Part shown: one piece after another, positions 44,008-53,682 of the stretch
Layout: every line of letters starts with the position of its first letter
How positions within the stretch are numbered: the stretch's first letter is position 1
Source: an uncultured Johnsonella sp.
GTDB lineage: Bacteria > Bacillota > Clostridia > Lachnospirales > Lachnospiraceae
NCBI GenBank assembly: GCA_900766185.1
Contig: CAAFUL010000014.1
Location: 23,153 to 87,152, forward strand
DNA: 64,000 nt
Direction of reading: 5' to 3'
The notes under the pieces: generated by a model
What the model saw: only the letters and a program-made list of their open reading frames with translations
What the model was told of the DNA's origin: nothing
Databases searched by the model: none
Program-made: the position numbers and the translations under genes

Positions 44008-44496
44008 ATGAATGTAGCTATATATCCGGGAAGTTTTGATCCTATAACCAATGGGCATTTGGATATTATCAAAAGAGCACACAGGATCTTTGACAAGCTT
44101 ATAGTGGGAGTTTTGATCAACAGTTCAAAAACTCCGTTGTTTAGTGCACAAGAGCGTGTTAAAATGATACAAAATATATGTAAAGACTTGGAAAAAGTGG
44201 AAGTTATATCCTTTAACGGTTTGTTGATAGATGTGGCTGCACAACAAGGCGCAACGGTTATAGTAAGGGGTCTTAGGGCGATTACGGACTTTGATTATGA
44301 ACTTCAATTATCCCAGACCAATAAGGTCATAGCACCTGATATAGAGACCATATTCCTTAATACCAATCTTAAGTATTCATACTTAAGTTCAAGTATAGTT
44401 AAAGAAATAGCCTCTTATAACGGCGATATAAGTGAATTTGTAGATGAAAATGTAGCAAAGGAAATAAAAAAGAAAATAGCAGCAAAAAGGAGCTGA
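44008..44496 (+). CDS. coaD: Phosphopantetheine adenylyltransferase
   Basis: Makes dephospho-CoA from 4'-phosphopantetheine and ATP. 162 residues. Nucleotidylyltransferase motif YPGSFDPITNGHLDIIKRA with the TxGH-type signature and the C-terminal YSYLSSSIVKEIASY are intact; VRGLRAITDFDYELQLSQ is the substrate loop. Directly adjacent to rsmD and followed two bases later by a coiled-coil gene. Confidence 0.96.
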   Translation: MNVAIYPGSFDPITNGHLDIIKRAHRIFDKLIVGVLINSSKTPLFSAQERVKMIQNICKDLEKVEVISFNGLLIDVAAQQGATVIVRGLRAITDFDYELQLSQTNKVIAPDIETIFLNTNLKYSYLSSSIVKEIASYNGDISEFVDENVAKEIKKKIAAKRS

Positions 44497-44498
44497 AA

Positions 44499-45065
44499 AT
44501 GAGCAGGATAGAAAAGATTATAGACGAGCTGGAGGATTATGTAGAAACTTGTAAGTACCAGACCTTCTCCACAAGTAATATAGTAGTTAATAAAGAAGAG
44601 ATATTGGAACTTTTATCAGAGTTAAGGGAAAATGTTCCGGATGAGATAAGACAGTATCAAAAAATAATAAGCAATCAGGAAGCCATCTTAAGTGAAGCAA
44701 AAACACAGGCAAACAGCATAGTAAAAGAAGCCAACAAGATGACGGAACAGCTTGTAGATGAGCATGAGATAATGCAAAAAGCCTATGCAACTGCCAACAA
44801 GCTTGTAGATGATGCCAACACACAGGCTAATTCCATACTTGAGCAGGCACAGAATGAGGCAAATCATATAAGAAGTTCCGCTATACAATATACTGATGAT
44901 ATGCTTAAAAGCATACAGACTATAATGTCTCATTCTATGGACGGAGCAAAGTCGAGATTTGATCAGTTTATGAGTTCAATGCAGTCAAATTTTGATACTA
45001 TTACCCAAAACAGGAATGAACTTTCGGGTGAAGTGGAAAAAGACTATGATGATTCAAATATATAA
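44499..45065 (+). CDS. Coiled-coil protein, DivIVA/ATP synthase-b-like
   Basis: 188 residues, mostly a single coiled coil (~60-175) of the form seen in DivIVA- or V-ATPase subunit H/E-like proteins (EAILSEAKTQANSIVKEANK, ANTQANSILEQAQNEANHIR). N-terminal ~50 residues are globular (IIDELEDYVETCKYQTFSTS). No membrane helix. It sits directly after coaD, a position where such 'ATPase' hypothetical genes are often found in Lachnospiraceae; a role in cell-shape or division is speculative. Confidence 0.6.
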   Translation: MSRIEKIIDELEDYVETCKYQTFSTSNIVVNKEEILELLSELRENVPDEIRQYQKIISNQEAILSEAKTQANSIVKEANKMTEQLVDEHEIMQKAYATANKLVDDANTQANSILEQAQNEANHIRSSAIQYTDDMLKSIQTIMSHSMDGAKSRFDQFMSSMQSNFDTITQNRNELSGEVEKDYDDSNI

Positions 45066-45157
45066 AGTTTCAAAGACATTTTCAAAGAGTAATGCACGCA
45101 GTCGTCTTACGAAGGTGTGCATTATTTTTTGAAAAGAGATTCTGGGTTGAGGAGTAA

Positions 45158-46519
45158 ATGATGCTTGAATTAAAAGATTTGCCGGATAAATATATAGAGT
45201 CCATGAGGGAGCTTTTGGGAGATGAGTTTAATGAATATTTGGAAAGTCTAGGTAAAAAATATGTATCCGGTCTTAGAGTTAATAACCTTAAAATAAGCAA
45301 TGAAGAACTTTTGAAGCTTTTAGATAAGAACCTTAGACCTATACCTTGGGTTAGAAACGGTTTTTATACAAATGAAGATGACAGACTGTCAAAAAATCCG
45401 CTATACTATGCAGGACTTTATTACCTGCAAGAACCCTCAGCCATGACCACAGCCTCGCTAAGCGGAGTAAAACCGGGAGATAAGGTACTTGATCTTTGTG
45501 CCGCTCCGGGAGGAAAAAGTACCGAACTTGCAGCACTGCTTAAGGGAGAGGGTATTCTTTACAGCAATGATGTAAGCAGTTCAAGAGCCAAGGCACTGCT
45601 TAAAAACATAGAGCTTTTTGGAGCGGGCAATGCCGTTATAAGCAGTGAGGAGGCATTTAAGCTTGAAGCTTTTTATACCGAGTACTTTGATAAGATTATT
45701 ATAGATGCTCCCTGTTCAGGCGAGGGGATGTTCAGAAAGGACAGGGCGGTACTTAGTGCCTATGAAAAAAGAGGCTCCGAGTACTTTGCTCCCATACAAA
45801 AAAACATCTTATCAAGGGCTGCCAATATGCTTGCTGTCGGCGGTGAAATAATATACTCCACCTGTACCTTTTCAAGAGTGGAAGACGAAGATATTATAAT
45901 GGATTTTCTTGAGTCTGCTAAGGACTTTGAACTTATAAATATACCTCTAAAAGAAGGTTTTACAAATTCGCATATACTGCCCGGCACTGTAAGACTTTTT
46001 CCGCATAAACTTGAGGGAGAGGGGCATTTTATAGCTAAACTTAAAAAAACCGGTGTTAGGAAAGAAGAGGAAGTGATTAAAAAGAAAGCCTCTTCAAAGC
46101 AAAAAAATAAACTGCCTAAGGAAGCCGGGGAATTTCTTAAAAATATTAACAGAGAGTTTGAGCCGGATAGGATAATGCTTAACAAGGAGTATATATACTA
46201 TCTGCCTGAGAATGTAAAACTTCATGATAAAATACATTATTTGAGGACAGGGCTTTTACTTGGAAGAATCAATCATTCAAGGTTTGAACCCTCACAGGCA
46301 CTTGCCATGAACCTTAAGATGGAAGAGTGGGATAATCCTCTTGATCTTAAACTCTCTGATGATAGGGTTTTAAGATATCTAAAGGGAGAGAGTTTGGAAG
46401 AGGCTACAAGCTATAAAGGCTATAGGCTTGTATGTTTGGAAGGCTATCCGCTCGGCTTTATAAAACAGGATAATTTTAAGTGCAAGAATAAGTATTATTT
46501 AGGTTGGAGGATCGGCTAG
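45158..46519 (+). CDS. RsmF/RsmB-type rRNA cytosine-C5 methyltransferase
   Basis: 453 residues. SAM motif VLDLCAAPGGKSTELAALL, catalytic Cys pair in DAPCSGEGMFRKD and STCTFSRVEDE. A C-terminal RsmF-type RNA-binding domain (~300-453) carries KNINREFEPDRIML and the final GYPLGFIKQ. Two ATGs in tandem (45158, 45161) follow GAGGAG; either may be used. It likely methylates 16S or 23S rRNA cytosine; exact site unknown. rsuA-like and rluD-like genes follow, so this is an rRNA-modification cluster. Confidence 0.9.
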   Translation: MMLELKDLPDKYIESMRELLGDEFNEYLESLGKKYVSGLRVNNLKISNEELLKLLDKNLRPIPWVRNGFYTNEDDRLSKNPLYYAGLYYLQEPSAMTTASLSGVKPGDKVLDLCAAPGGKSTELAALLKGEGILYSNDVSSSRAKALLKNIELFGAGNAVISSEEAFKLEAFYTEYFDKIIIDAPCSGEGMFRKDRAVLSAYEKRGSEYFAPIQKNILSRAANMLAVGGEIIYSTCTFSRVEDEDIIMDFLESAKDFELINIPLKEGFTNSHILPGTVRLFPHKLEGEGHFIAKLKKTGVRKEEEVIKKKASSKQKNKLPKEAGEFLKNINREFEPDRIMLNKEYIYYLPENVKLHDKIHYLRTGLLLGRINHSRFEPSQALAMNLKMEEWDNPLDLKLSDDRVLRYLKGESLEEATSYKGYRLVCLEGYPLGFIKQDNFKCKNKYYLGWRIG

Positions 46520-46520
46520 T

Positions 46521-47237
46521 ATGTCTATATTAAGAGTTGATAAATTACTTGCCAACCTAAGCTACGGAAGCAGAAAAGAGATAAAAAAACTTGTATCTCA
46601 AAAAAGGGTCAGGATAGATGAAACTTTGGTACTAAAGCCGGAGGAAAAGTTTGATACTGAAAAAAATAAACTCTATCTTGACGGTATTCATATAAACTAT
46701 GAAGAGTTTGAGTATTATATGTTAAATAAGCCCAAGGGTTATATATCGGCTACGGAAGATAATATTCATAAGACGGTTATGGAACTGATACCGAGTAAAC
46801 TTAAAGGACTTGCACCTGTGGGAAGGCTTGACATAGACACCGAAGGTTTTTTACTTGTAAGCAATGACGGAAAACTGGCTCACAGGCTTATCTCTCCTTC
46901 AAACAATGTACCTAAGGAGTATTATGCCGATATAGAAGGAAGGCTTCCTGAAGATGTGCAAAAAATTTTCGCAGAGGGTATGCCTTTGGAAAAGGACTTT
47001 ACTACAAAACCTGCAAAGCTTAATATTATAAGTAATGACACTAACGCAGCAAAAATAAGCCTCATTATATATGAGGGGAAGTTTCATCAGGTCAAGCGTA
47101 TGTTTGAATATGTAAACTGCAAGGTTACATACTTAAAAAGAACTTCATTTGCAGGGCTTAAACTTGGTGAAAACTTAAAATTAGGAAGTGTAAGGAAGCT
47201 TACAAAAGAAGAGTTGGATACACTTAAAACTTATTGA
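46521..47237 (+). CDS. RsuA/RluB/E/F-family pseudouridine synthase
   Basis: 238 residues. N-terminal S4 RNA-binding domain (RVDKLLANLSYGSRKEIKKL), catalytic motif GRLDIDTEGFLLVSNDG with the active Asp, and KFHQVKRMFEYV near the end. The family modifies 16S U516 (RsuA) or 23S sites; which one cannot be told. One base separates it from the RsmF-like gene. Confidence 0.9.
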   Translation: MSILRVDKLLANLSYGSRKEIKKLVSQKRVRIDETLVLKPEEKFDTEKNKLYLDGIHINYEEFEYYMLNKPKGYISATEDNIHKTVMELIPSKLKGLAPVGRLDIDTEGFLLVSNDGKLAHRLISPSNNVPKEYYADIEGRLPEDVQKIFAEGMPLEKDFTTKPAKLNIISNDTNAAKISLIIYEGKFHQVKRMFEYVNCKVTYLKRTSFAGLKLGENLKLGSVRKLTKEELDTLKTY

Positions 47238-47265
47238 TTTTGGAAGGCAGCGGTGATTATTAATA

Positions 47266-48288
47266 ATGAAAGAAATACTTGTAAGTAAATCAGATGCAGG
47301 TACAAGACTTGATAAGTTTATACTAAAGCAGCTTGATAAATCAAGTCAGGGATTTGTCTACAAAATGCTCAGGAAAAAAAATATAGTCTTAAATGACAAA
47401 AAAGCTTCAGGAAGTGAAAGACTTAATGAAAAAGATAGTGTAAAGTTTTGGCTTTCAAACGATACCTTTGAGGCTTTAAGCTCGGATAAGTCAAAAAAAG
47501 TTACTGCCATAAAAGAGCTTAAAAAAGCAAAGCAAGACTTTGATTTTAAGTCAAGCATAATATATGAGGACGAAGCCCTTATACTTATAGATAAGCCTGA
47601 AAATATACTTGTGCAAAAGTCGGATAAAAATGATATTTCATTAAATGATATGCTTCTTGCTTATCTTTTGAAAGAGGGAAAGATAGATGAAGAAAGCCTA
47701 AAAAGCTATACTCCATCTATCTGCAACCGCCTTGACAGAAATACAAAAGGCATAGTGATAGCGGCTAAAACACTTGCCGCAGCCAGAGTACTAAACGCTA
47801 TAATAAAGGATAGGAGTATAAAAAAAGAGTATCTGTGTATAGTAAAAGGTGTGGCTAAAGAAGAGGACTGTCTTAATGCTTGGTTAAGAAAGGATGAAAA
47901 GACGAATAAAGTCTTAGTAAAAAAAGATGAATTTGACTTGGCAAAACCTATAAAAACACTGTATAAAAGGCTTTATACCAACGGTAACTACAGTCTTTTG
48001 TCGGTAGAGCTTATTACCGGAAGAACTCATCAAATAAGGGCACACCTTGCAAGCGTGGGACTGCCGATAATAGGAGATATAAAGTACGGTGATAAAGAGG
48101 CTAATGCTTTGGCAAAGAAAAAGTACAAAGTGGAAAATCAGCTTTTGCAAGCATATAGGTTAACCTTTCCGAAGCTTTTAAAAGACTTTGCCTATCTTAG
48201 CGGCAAATGTTTTGAAAGCAGTATAGATAAAAAATTTATGGAGGTATTAAAGGAGTATACATGGCAACATGGAAGTCCAGAGGACTAA
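47266..48288 (+). CDS. RluC/RluD-family 23S rRNA pseudouridine synthase
   Basis: 340 residues. S4 domain at 1-~65 (RLDKFILKQLDKSSQGFVYK), then the RluA-type catalytic domain with CNRLDRNTKGIVIAAKT holding the catalytic Asp, and TGRTHQIRAHLASVGLPI. The length fits RluC/RluD. Its last 28 bases overlap the start of recU, so translation is coupled. Confidence 0.9.
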   Translation: MKEILVSKSDAGTRLDKFILKQLDKSSQGFVYKMLRKKNIVLNDKKASGSERLNEKDSVKFWLSNDTFEALSSDKSKKVTAIKELKKAKQDFDFKSSIIYEDEALILIDKPENILVQKSDKNDISLNDMLLAYLLKEGKIDEESLKSYTPSICNRLDRNTKGIVIAAKTLAAARVLNAIIKDRSIKKEYLCIVKGVAKEEDCLNAWLRKDEKTNKVLVKKDEFDLAKPIKTLYKRLYTNGNYSLLSVELITGRTHQIRAHLASVGLPIIGDIKYGDKEANALAKKKYKVENQLLQAYRLTFPKLLKDFAYLSGKCFESSIDKKFMEVLKEYTWQHGSPED

Positions 48289-48794
48289 GAGGACAGGGAC
48301 TTGAAGAAATGTTAAACTTTGTAAATGATATATATTTACAAAGGGGTTTGGCACTGATACAAAAGATACCCACACCTATAACTCCTATAGAAATAGATAA
48401 GAGAAACAGACATATTACACTGGCTTATTTTGATAAAAAAAGTACAGTTGATTATATAGGGGTGGTACAAGGAATACCGGTATGCTTTGATGCCAAAGAG
48501 TGTGCCTATGACAGATTTTCATTGGCAAATATACATGAACATCAAATAGATTTCATGAAAAGTTTCGAAGAGCAGAACGGAGTAGCCTTCCTTATAATAT
48601 ACTTTACTCAAAGAGATGAAATATATTATATAAGTTACAGACAGTTAAGAAGGTATTGGGACAGGATGCTCCTTGGTGGAAGAAAAAGTTTCACTTATGA
48701 AGAAGTGGATAAAGAATTTAGAATATTAAGAAATAAAGAGGTGTATATACACTATTTGGAACAGCTGCAAAAAGATTTAAGCGGCAGAGAGTAG
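48261..48794 (+). CDS. recU: Holliday junction resolvase RecU
   Basis: Gram-positive Holliday junction nuclease working with RuvAB. 177 residues. N-terminal RGLRGQGLEEMLNF, the catalytic PD-(D/E)xK-type site in STVDYIGVVQGIPVCFDAKE (Asp, Glu and Lys-adjacent), HEHQIDFMKSFEEQNGVAFL and YISYRQLRRYWD are the family pattern. AAGGAG lies before the ATG. Starts inside the rluD-like gene. It is not next to a pbp1 gene, the usual partner in Bacillus. Confidence 0.88.
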   Translation: MATWKSRGLRGQGLEEMLNFVNDIYLQRGLALIQKIPTPITPIEIDKRNRHITLAYFDKKSTVDYIGVVQGIPVCFDAKECAYDRFSLANIHEHQIDFMKSFEEQNGVAFLIIYFTQRDEIYYISYRQLRRYWDRMLLGGRKSFTYEEVDKEFRILRNKEVYIHYLEQLQKDLSGRE

Positions 48795-48810
48795 TGTAGT
48801 AATAGGAATA

Positions 48811-50670
48811 ATGAGAAAACTTGCTTTAAGTGATGAAGATTTATTAAGAATAGATAAACCTGCCAGATATATAGGCGGTGAGGTCAACTCAAGATATAAG
48901 GACATATCGAAAGTAGATATAAGATTCGTGATGTGCTTTCCGGATGTGTATGAGATCGGCATGAGTCATATCGGTATGCAAATACTTTACGATATGTTAA
49001 ATAAAAGAACGGATACCTTTTGTGAGAGGCTTTTTTCACCTTGGGTAGATATGGATAAGCTACTTAGAGAAAAGGATATAGCACTTTTTTCTCTTGAAAG
49101 TCAGGAGGAGGTAAGAAAAGCCGACTTTTTGGGAATAACCCTGCAATACGAAATGTGTTATACCAATATCTTACAAATACTGGAACTTTCCAAAATAGCC
49201 TTTCATGCCGTAGACAGAGGGGAAGATGAGCCTATAGTTATAGGCGGAGGACCTTGTACCTACAATCCTGAGCCGCTGGCTGACTTTTTTGATCTCTTTT
49301 ACATAGGAGAGGGAGAAGTTGTGTATGACAGTCTGCTTGATCTGTATAAGGAATACAAGGCTAAGAATAAGAGCAGGAAAGAGTTTTTAAGAGCGGCGGC
49401 AAAACTTGAGGGAATATATGTGCCTTCATTTTATACTGTGGAATATGATGAAGATGGATTTATAAAGGAATTTGTCCCAAAGTACGAAGATGTACCGACA
49501 ACAATACATAGGCAGGTAGTAAGCAAGCTTGATGAAAAGACCTTTATGGATGCTCCCGTAGTGCCTTTTATTAAGGTAACTCAGGATAGGGTAGTACTTG
49601 AGATCATGAGGGGCTGTATAAGAGGTTGCAGATTTTGCCAAGCCGGATATGTATACAGACCTCAGAGGGAACATTCGGTAGAATATCTTAAAAAATACGC
49701 ACTTGCCATGCTTGAGATCACCGGAGCCGAGGAAATATCTCTAAGCTCTTTAAGTTCAAGTGATTACAGCAGTCTTTTTGAACTCTTGGAATTTCTTATA
49801 GACTATACAAAAGTACAGGGTATAAATATTTCCCTACCCTCACTTAGAATAGATGCTTTTTCCTTGGATATAATGAAAAGAGTTCAGGATGTAAAGAAAA
49901 GTTCACTTACCTTTGCACCGGAAGCCGGCACACAAAGATTAAGAGATGTTATCAATAAGGGACTTAGTGAAGAAGATATACTGGGTGGAGCCATGCAGGC
50001 ATTTCTTGGCGGCTGGAATAAGGTAAAACTTTACTTTATGCTCGGCCTCCCGACAGAAACACAGGAAGATATAGAGGGAATAGCCCTACTTTGTGAAAGA
50101 ATAGCCGAGGAATACTATACCATACCCAAGTCTGAAAGACAGGGTAAGGTGTCGATATCGGCAAGTTCATCCTTCTTCGTACCCAAGCCGTTTACCCCCT
50201 TCCAGTGGTCTCCTATGTTAAAAAGCGAAGAATACCTTGACAGAGCCTATAAGGTAAAAGACACTATAAAAAAACAACTTAATCAAAAAAGTATTAAGTA
50301 CCAGTATCATGATGCCGATGTAACCATACTTGAGGGAGTACTTGCAAGGGGTGACAGAAAAATATCCAAGGTCATAGAAGCTGCTTACAAAAAAGGTGCC
50401 TTATATGATGCATGGACTGAATTTTTCAAATTAAGTACATGGGAAGAAGCCTTTAATGAATGCGGCATAGATATAGAGTTTTATACATTAAGGGAAAGAA
50501 GTACAGAGGAGATACTGCCTTGGGACTTTATAGATATAGGAGTGGACAAGAGCTTTTTAATAAGAGAATATAAGAGGGCTTTAGGCTCTAAGATCTCTCC
50601 TAATTGCAGACAGGCGTGTATGAATTGCGGAGCTAATAAGTTTAACGGAGGGGTTTGTTATGAAGCTTAG
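48811..50670 (+). CDS. B12-binding-domain radical SAM protein (TIGR03960-type)
   Basis: 619 residues. N-terminal cobalamin-binding-like region (~35-200, VMCFPDVYEIGMSHIGMQIL), then a radical SAM core with the iron-sulphur CxxxCxxC in MRGCIRGCRFCQAGYVYRPQ, and a C-terminal cysteine cluster (CRQACMNCGANKF). It always pairs with a DUF2344 (TIGR03936) protein and an RNase E/G gene in this lineage; all three are here, with overlaps. Role unknown; a tRNA or rRNA modification is suspected. Confidence 0.88.
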   Translation: MRKLALSDEDLLRIDKPARYIGGEVNSRYKDISKVDIRFVMCFPDVYEIGMSHIGMQILYDMLNKRTDTFCERLFSPWVDMDKLLREKDIALFSLESQEEVRKADFLGITLQYEMCYTNILQILELSKIAFHAVDRGEDEPIVIGGGPCTYNPEPLADFFDLFYIGEGEVVYDSLLDLYKEYKAKNKSRKEFLRAAAKLEGIYVPSFYTVEYDEDGFIKEFVPKYEDVPTTIHRQVVSKLDEKTFMDAPVVPFIKVTQDRVVLEIMRGCIRGCRFCQAGYVYRPQREHSVEYLKKYALAMLEITGAEEISLSSLSSSDYSSLFELLEFLIDYTKVQGINISLPSLRIDAFSLDIMKRVQDVKKSSLTFAPEAGTQRLRDVINKGLSEEDILGGAMQAFLGGWNKVKLYFMLGLPTETQEDIEGIALLCERIAEEYYTIPKSERQGKVSISASSSFFVPKPFTPFQWSPMLKSEEYLDRAYKVKDTIKKQLNQKSIKYQYHDADVTILEGVLARGDRKISKVIEAAYKKGALYDAWTEFFKLSTWEEAFNECGIDIEFYTLRERSTEEILPWDFIDIGVDKSFLIREYKRALGSKISPNCRQACMNCGANKFNGGVCYEA

Positions 50671-51349
50671 AGTAAAGTTCTCTAAGACCGGACATATGAA
50701 ATTTATAGGGCATTTGGATCTGATGAGATTTTTCCAAAAAGCCATAAGAAGAAGTAAGATAGATATAAAGTACAGCGAAGGATTTTCCCCTCATCAGATA
50801 ATGAGCTTTGCCGCTCCCTTGGGACTGGGTATAGAAAGTTTCGGAGAATATATGGATATAGAACTTGTCAGTGATGAGATAAGCGACATTGAACTTAAAA
50901 ACATAGAAAATTCTCTTAACCTATGTATGTGTGAGGGGCTTGAGATACTTAAGGTCATAGCTCTAAGCAGCAACAGTAAAAGTAAAAATGCCATGTCCTT
51001 GGTAGGACAGGCAGATTATTATTTGCTTAGCGATATAGAGCTTAGTAAGTTAAAAGAAGCCATAGAAAGCTTTAATAGCTTGGAAAGTATTATAGTAGAA
51101 AAAAAGTCTAAAGACACGGTAAAAGAAGTGGATATAAAACCGATGATAGTGTCTGTAGAAGCTGTAGAGTTTAAAGAAAACAGTGCGGTATATATGAGGG
51201 TGCTGCAAGGCAGTGAAAACAACTTAAAACCGGAGCTTGTAGCGGATGCAATTAAAAAATATGTGCTTGAAGATTTGTCGGTAAAAAGAATTATCCGAAC
51301 GGAAATCTATGATAAAGAAGGTAGAAGTCTTGGTGACTATGGAAGGTAG
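50660..51349 (+). CDS. TIGR03936/DUF2344 partner of the radical SAM protein
   Basis: 229 residues. MKLRVKFSKTGHMKFIGHLD and MRFFQKAIRRSKIDIKYSEG with FSPHQIMSFAAPLGLG match the family. It overlaps the radical SAM gene by 11 bases and the rng gene by 11 bases, so all three are coupled. Function unknown. Confidence 0.88.
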   Translation: MKLRVKFSKTGHMKFIGHLDLMRFFQKAIRRSKIDIKYSEGFSPHQIMSFAAPLGLGIESFGEYMDIELVSDEISDIELKNIENSLNLCMCEGLEILKVIALSSNSKSKNAMSLVGQADYYLLSDIELSKLKEAIESFNSLESIIVEKKSKDTVKEVDIKPMIVSVEAVEFKENSAVYMRVLQGSENNLKPELVADAIKKYVLEDLSVKRIIRTEIYDKEGRSLGDYGR

Positions 51350-52535
51350 TAAACTCTTAATAAGCAGCTATAAGGATAAGTATCTGGCAGTGTACTATAA
51401 GGGTGATAAGGCTTATGATATAGAAGTGCTTGATAAAGATGTAAGAATGCTTGACAGCATACATATAGCTAAAGTGGGAAATATAGTAGGCAATATATCC
51501 GCTGCCTTTCTTGATATAGTAAATCCGTCAAATAAAGACGAAAGACTTAAGGCTTATTACAGTTTGACGGATAATAAAAGGCATATATATACGGACTTTT
51601 CAGAGCATGAGAGATTTAAGCAAAATGATGAGATACTTGTGCAGATCACAAAGGAGGCGGCTAAGGGTAAAGCCTGTATAGCCTCTTCAAACATAAGCCT
51701 AAGCGGAGTATATACTGTACTAAGCTTAGGTCAGGGAAAGATAACATTTTCCTCAAAAATAGATGATAAGGCTTGGAAGGAAGAAATAAAGTCCGAACTT
51801 ATAAGGTATCTTGATAAGGACTTTAATCTTGTACTTAGAACCAATTCTTATAAAGTAAAAAATGAGCTTATACAAAAAGAACTTTTACTACTTAGTGAAG
51901 AAATGAAAAGGCTTTTAGAAAAAGCAAGGCATACAAAGGCTCCGGCGCTTATAAAGCTTTCCGATAAGGAATATATAGGCTTATTAAAGCAATATCTTAA
52001 CGGAGAGCTTAAGGAGATAATAACCGACATAGATGAGGTCTTTGAGGATATAAGTGCCTACCTTAAAGACAGCGATAAAAGTAAGATTCTAAGTTGTAGG
52101 TTATACAAGGATGTGTTACTGCCCTTAAATAAATTATATGCCTTGGACAGCCTTATAGAGGGGGTAAAGCAAAGAAAGGTATGGCTTAAAAACGGTGCAT
52201 ACATAGTTATAGACTATACCGAAGCAATGACGGTAATAGATGTCAATACCGGTAAGACCGATATCAATAAATCCGCACAAGAAACCGTATACTACACAAA
52301 CCTTGAGGCGGCTAAGGAAATAGCAAGACAATTAAGACTAAGAAATATATCGGGAATTGTAATTATAGATTTTATAGATATGAAGTCAAAGGAATTACGA
52401 GATAAACTCTTTAATAAACTTAATAAAGAGCTTAAAGAAGATAAGGTAAGGTCAAGGGCTATTGATTATACGGCACTTAATCTGGTGGAGCTTACAAGGC
52501 AGAAGATAAAAAAGCCGCTGTATGAGGTTTTGTAA
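51339..52535 (+). CDS. rng: Ribonuclease E/G-family endoribonuclease
   Basis: 398 residues from the ATG at 51339 (inside the previous gene; an earlier in-frame start at 51309 is less likely). S1-like N-terminal domain (~35-130: VGNIVGNISAAFLDIVNPSN), DNase I-like catalytic domain with the metal Asp pair in TVIDVNTGKT and IVIIDFIDM. The zinc-link Cys motif and the long C-terminus of RNase E are missing; the protein ends KKPLYEVL, as in many clostridial RNase G-like proteins. rplU-rpmA, often next, are absent. Confidence 0.88.
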   Translation: MEGSKLLISSYKDKYLAVYYKGDKAYDIEVLDKDVRMLDSIHIAKVGNIVGNISAAFLDIVNPSNKDERLKAYYSLTDNKRHIYTDFSEHERFKQNDEILVQITKEAAKGKACIASSNISLSGVYTVLSLGQGKITFSSKIDDKAWKEEIKSELIRYLDKDFNLVLRTNSYKVKNELIQKELLLLSEEMKRLLEKARHTKAPALIKLSDKEYIGLLKQYLNGELKEIITDIDEVFEDISAYLKDSDKSKILSCRLYKDVLLPLNKLYALDSLIEGVKQRKVWLKNGAYIVIDYTEAMTVIDVNTGKTDINKSAQETVYYTNLEAAKEIARQLRLRNISGIVIIDFIDMKSKELRDKLFNKLNKELKEDKVRSRAIDYTALNLVELTRQKIKKPLYEVL

Positions 52536-52687
52536 AGAATATATGCTCTTGTTAACATTATTTATGCTGCCTGATACGAAAATCTATAGTTAAAGGTTGA
52601 TTATATAATAATGACTTAAAGGATAATAGTGGCTTGCTGTCAAAATATAGTTAATTTTATAATATACCGACTTAGAGGAGGGGTTAG

Positions 52688-53593
52688 ATGACATTACAGC
52701 AACTAATATATTTGGTAACAGTCGCTGACTGCGGAAATATTACCGAAGTGGCAGAAAAATTATTTATTTCACAACCTTCTTTAAGTGCATCTATTCATAA
52801 TCTTGAAAAAGAAATGGGAGTTACGGCATTTATAAGATCAAACAAAGGGGTCGTGGTCACCGCAGAGGGAGAAGAGTTGCTTTCATTTGCGAGAATGCTT
52901 TTAGAGCAGGCTAATAACATGAAAGATCACTTTGGAAAAGGAGAAAGAAGAAGCCCGAAATTTTCCGTATCCTGTCAACATTATTCATTTGCGGTAAATG
53001 CTTTTGTAGATTTGATAAAAGAACATGCTGCTAATAAATATAATTTTATTATCAGAGAGACCAGAACCGGAGAGATCATTGAAGATGTTGCAAACGGTAA
53101 AAGTGAAGTGGGAGTTATATACCTATCACAGCATAATGAGGAAGTACTTTCAAAGCTGATAAAAAATAATCAGTTGATTTTTGAAGAACTTTATATTGCC
53201 AAGCCTCACATATTTATATGCAGGCAACATCCCTTAGCTTCAAAAGTAAAAATTACTATGGATGATCTAATGCCTTATCCTTATCTTGTATATGAGCAGG
53301 GCAACCGAAATTCATTCTATTTTTCAGAAGAGTTTATAAGTATGCTTGATTTTCCTAAAATCATTCAGGTCAGAGATAGGGCTACTTTGTTTAATTTGGT
53401 GATAGGTTTGAACGGTTTTACGGTAAGCAGCGGTGTTATTGACCATAAATTAAACGGAAGTGATATTATAGCTAAACCTTTACAGGTTGATAACATTATG
53501 AGAATCGGCATATTAAAAAAGAAAAATATTATTTTCAGCAGATATGCTTTAGATTATATTAAATCCTTGAAATATCATTTGTCCATAGGTTAA
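52688..53593 (+). CDS. LysR-family transcriptional regulator
   Basis: 301 residues. N-terminal winged HTH (NITEVAEKLFISQPSLSASI with HNLEKEMGVTAFIRSN) and a type 2 periplasmic-fold effector domain from ~90. AGGAGGGGT precedes the ATG. It is followed by the MetE-like gene 89 bases later and probably controls it; a methionine or homocysteine effector is inference by analogy with MetR. Confidence 0.9.
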   Translation: MTLQQLIYLVTVADCGNITEVAEKLFISQPSLSASIHNLEKEMGVTAFIRSNKGVVVTAEGEELLSFARMLLEQANNMKDHFGKGERRSPKFSVSCQHYSFAVNAFVDLIKEHAANKYNFIIRETRTGEIIEDVANGKSEVGVIYLSQHNEEVLSKLIKNNQLIFEELYIAKPHIFICRQHPLASKVKITMDDLMPYPYLVYEQGNRNSFYFSEEFISMLDFPKIIQVRDRATLFNLVIGLNGFTVSSGVIDHKLNGSDIIAKPLQVDNIMRIGILKKKNIIFSRYALDYIKSLKYHLSIG

Positions 53594-53597
53594 AACT

Positions 53598-53660
53598 ATG
53601 AAGAAATCATATTTATATGTATTTTTCTATAATTTCTTGATTTGATAAAATAGGCACATC
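53598..53660 (+). promoter_or_regulatory. Intergenic control region of the MetE-like gene (weak)
   Basis: AAGAAAT (53601) and ATTTCTT (53632) are an inverted pair around an AT-rich core, with TTTGATAAAATAG downstream. This is a possible LysR-type site and promoter but the evidence is only the local symmetry. Confidence 0.25.
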
Positions 53661-53682
53661 AAAGAAAGCAGAGGACAAGGAT

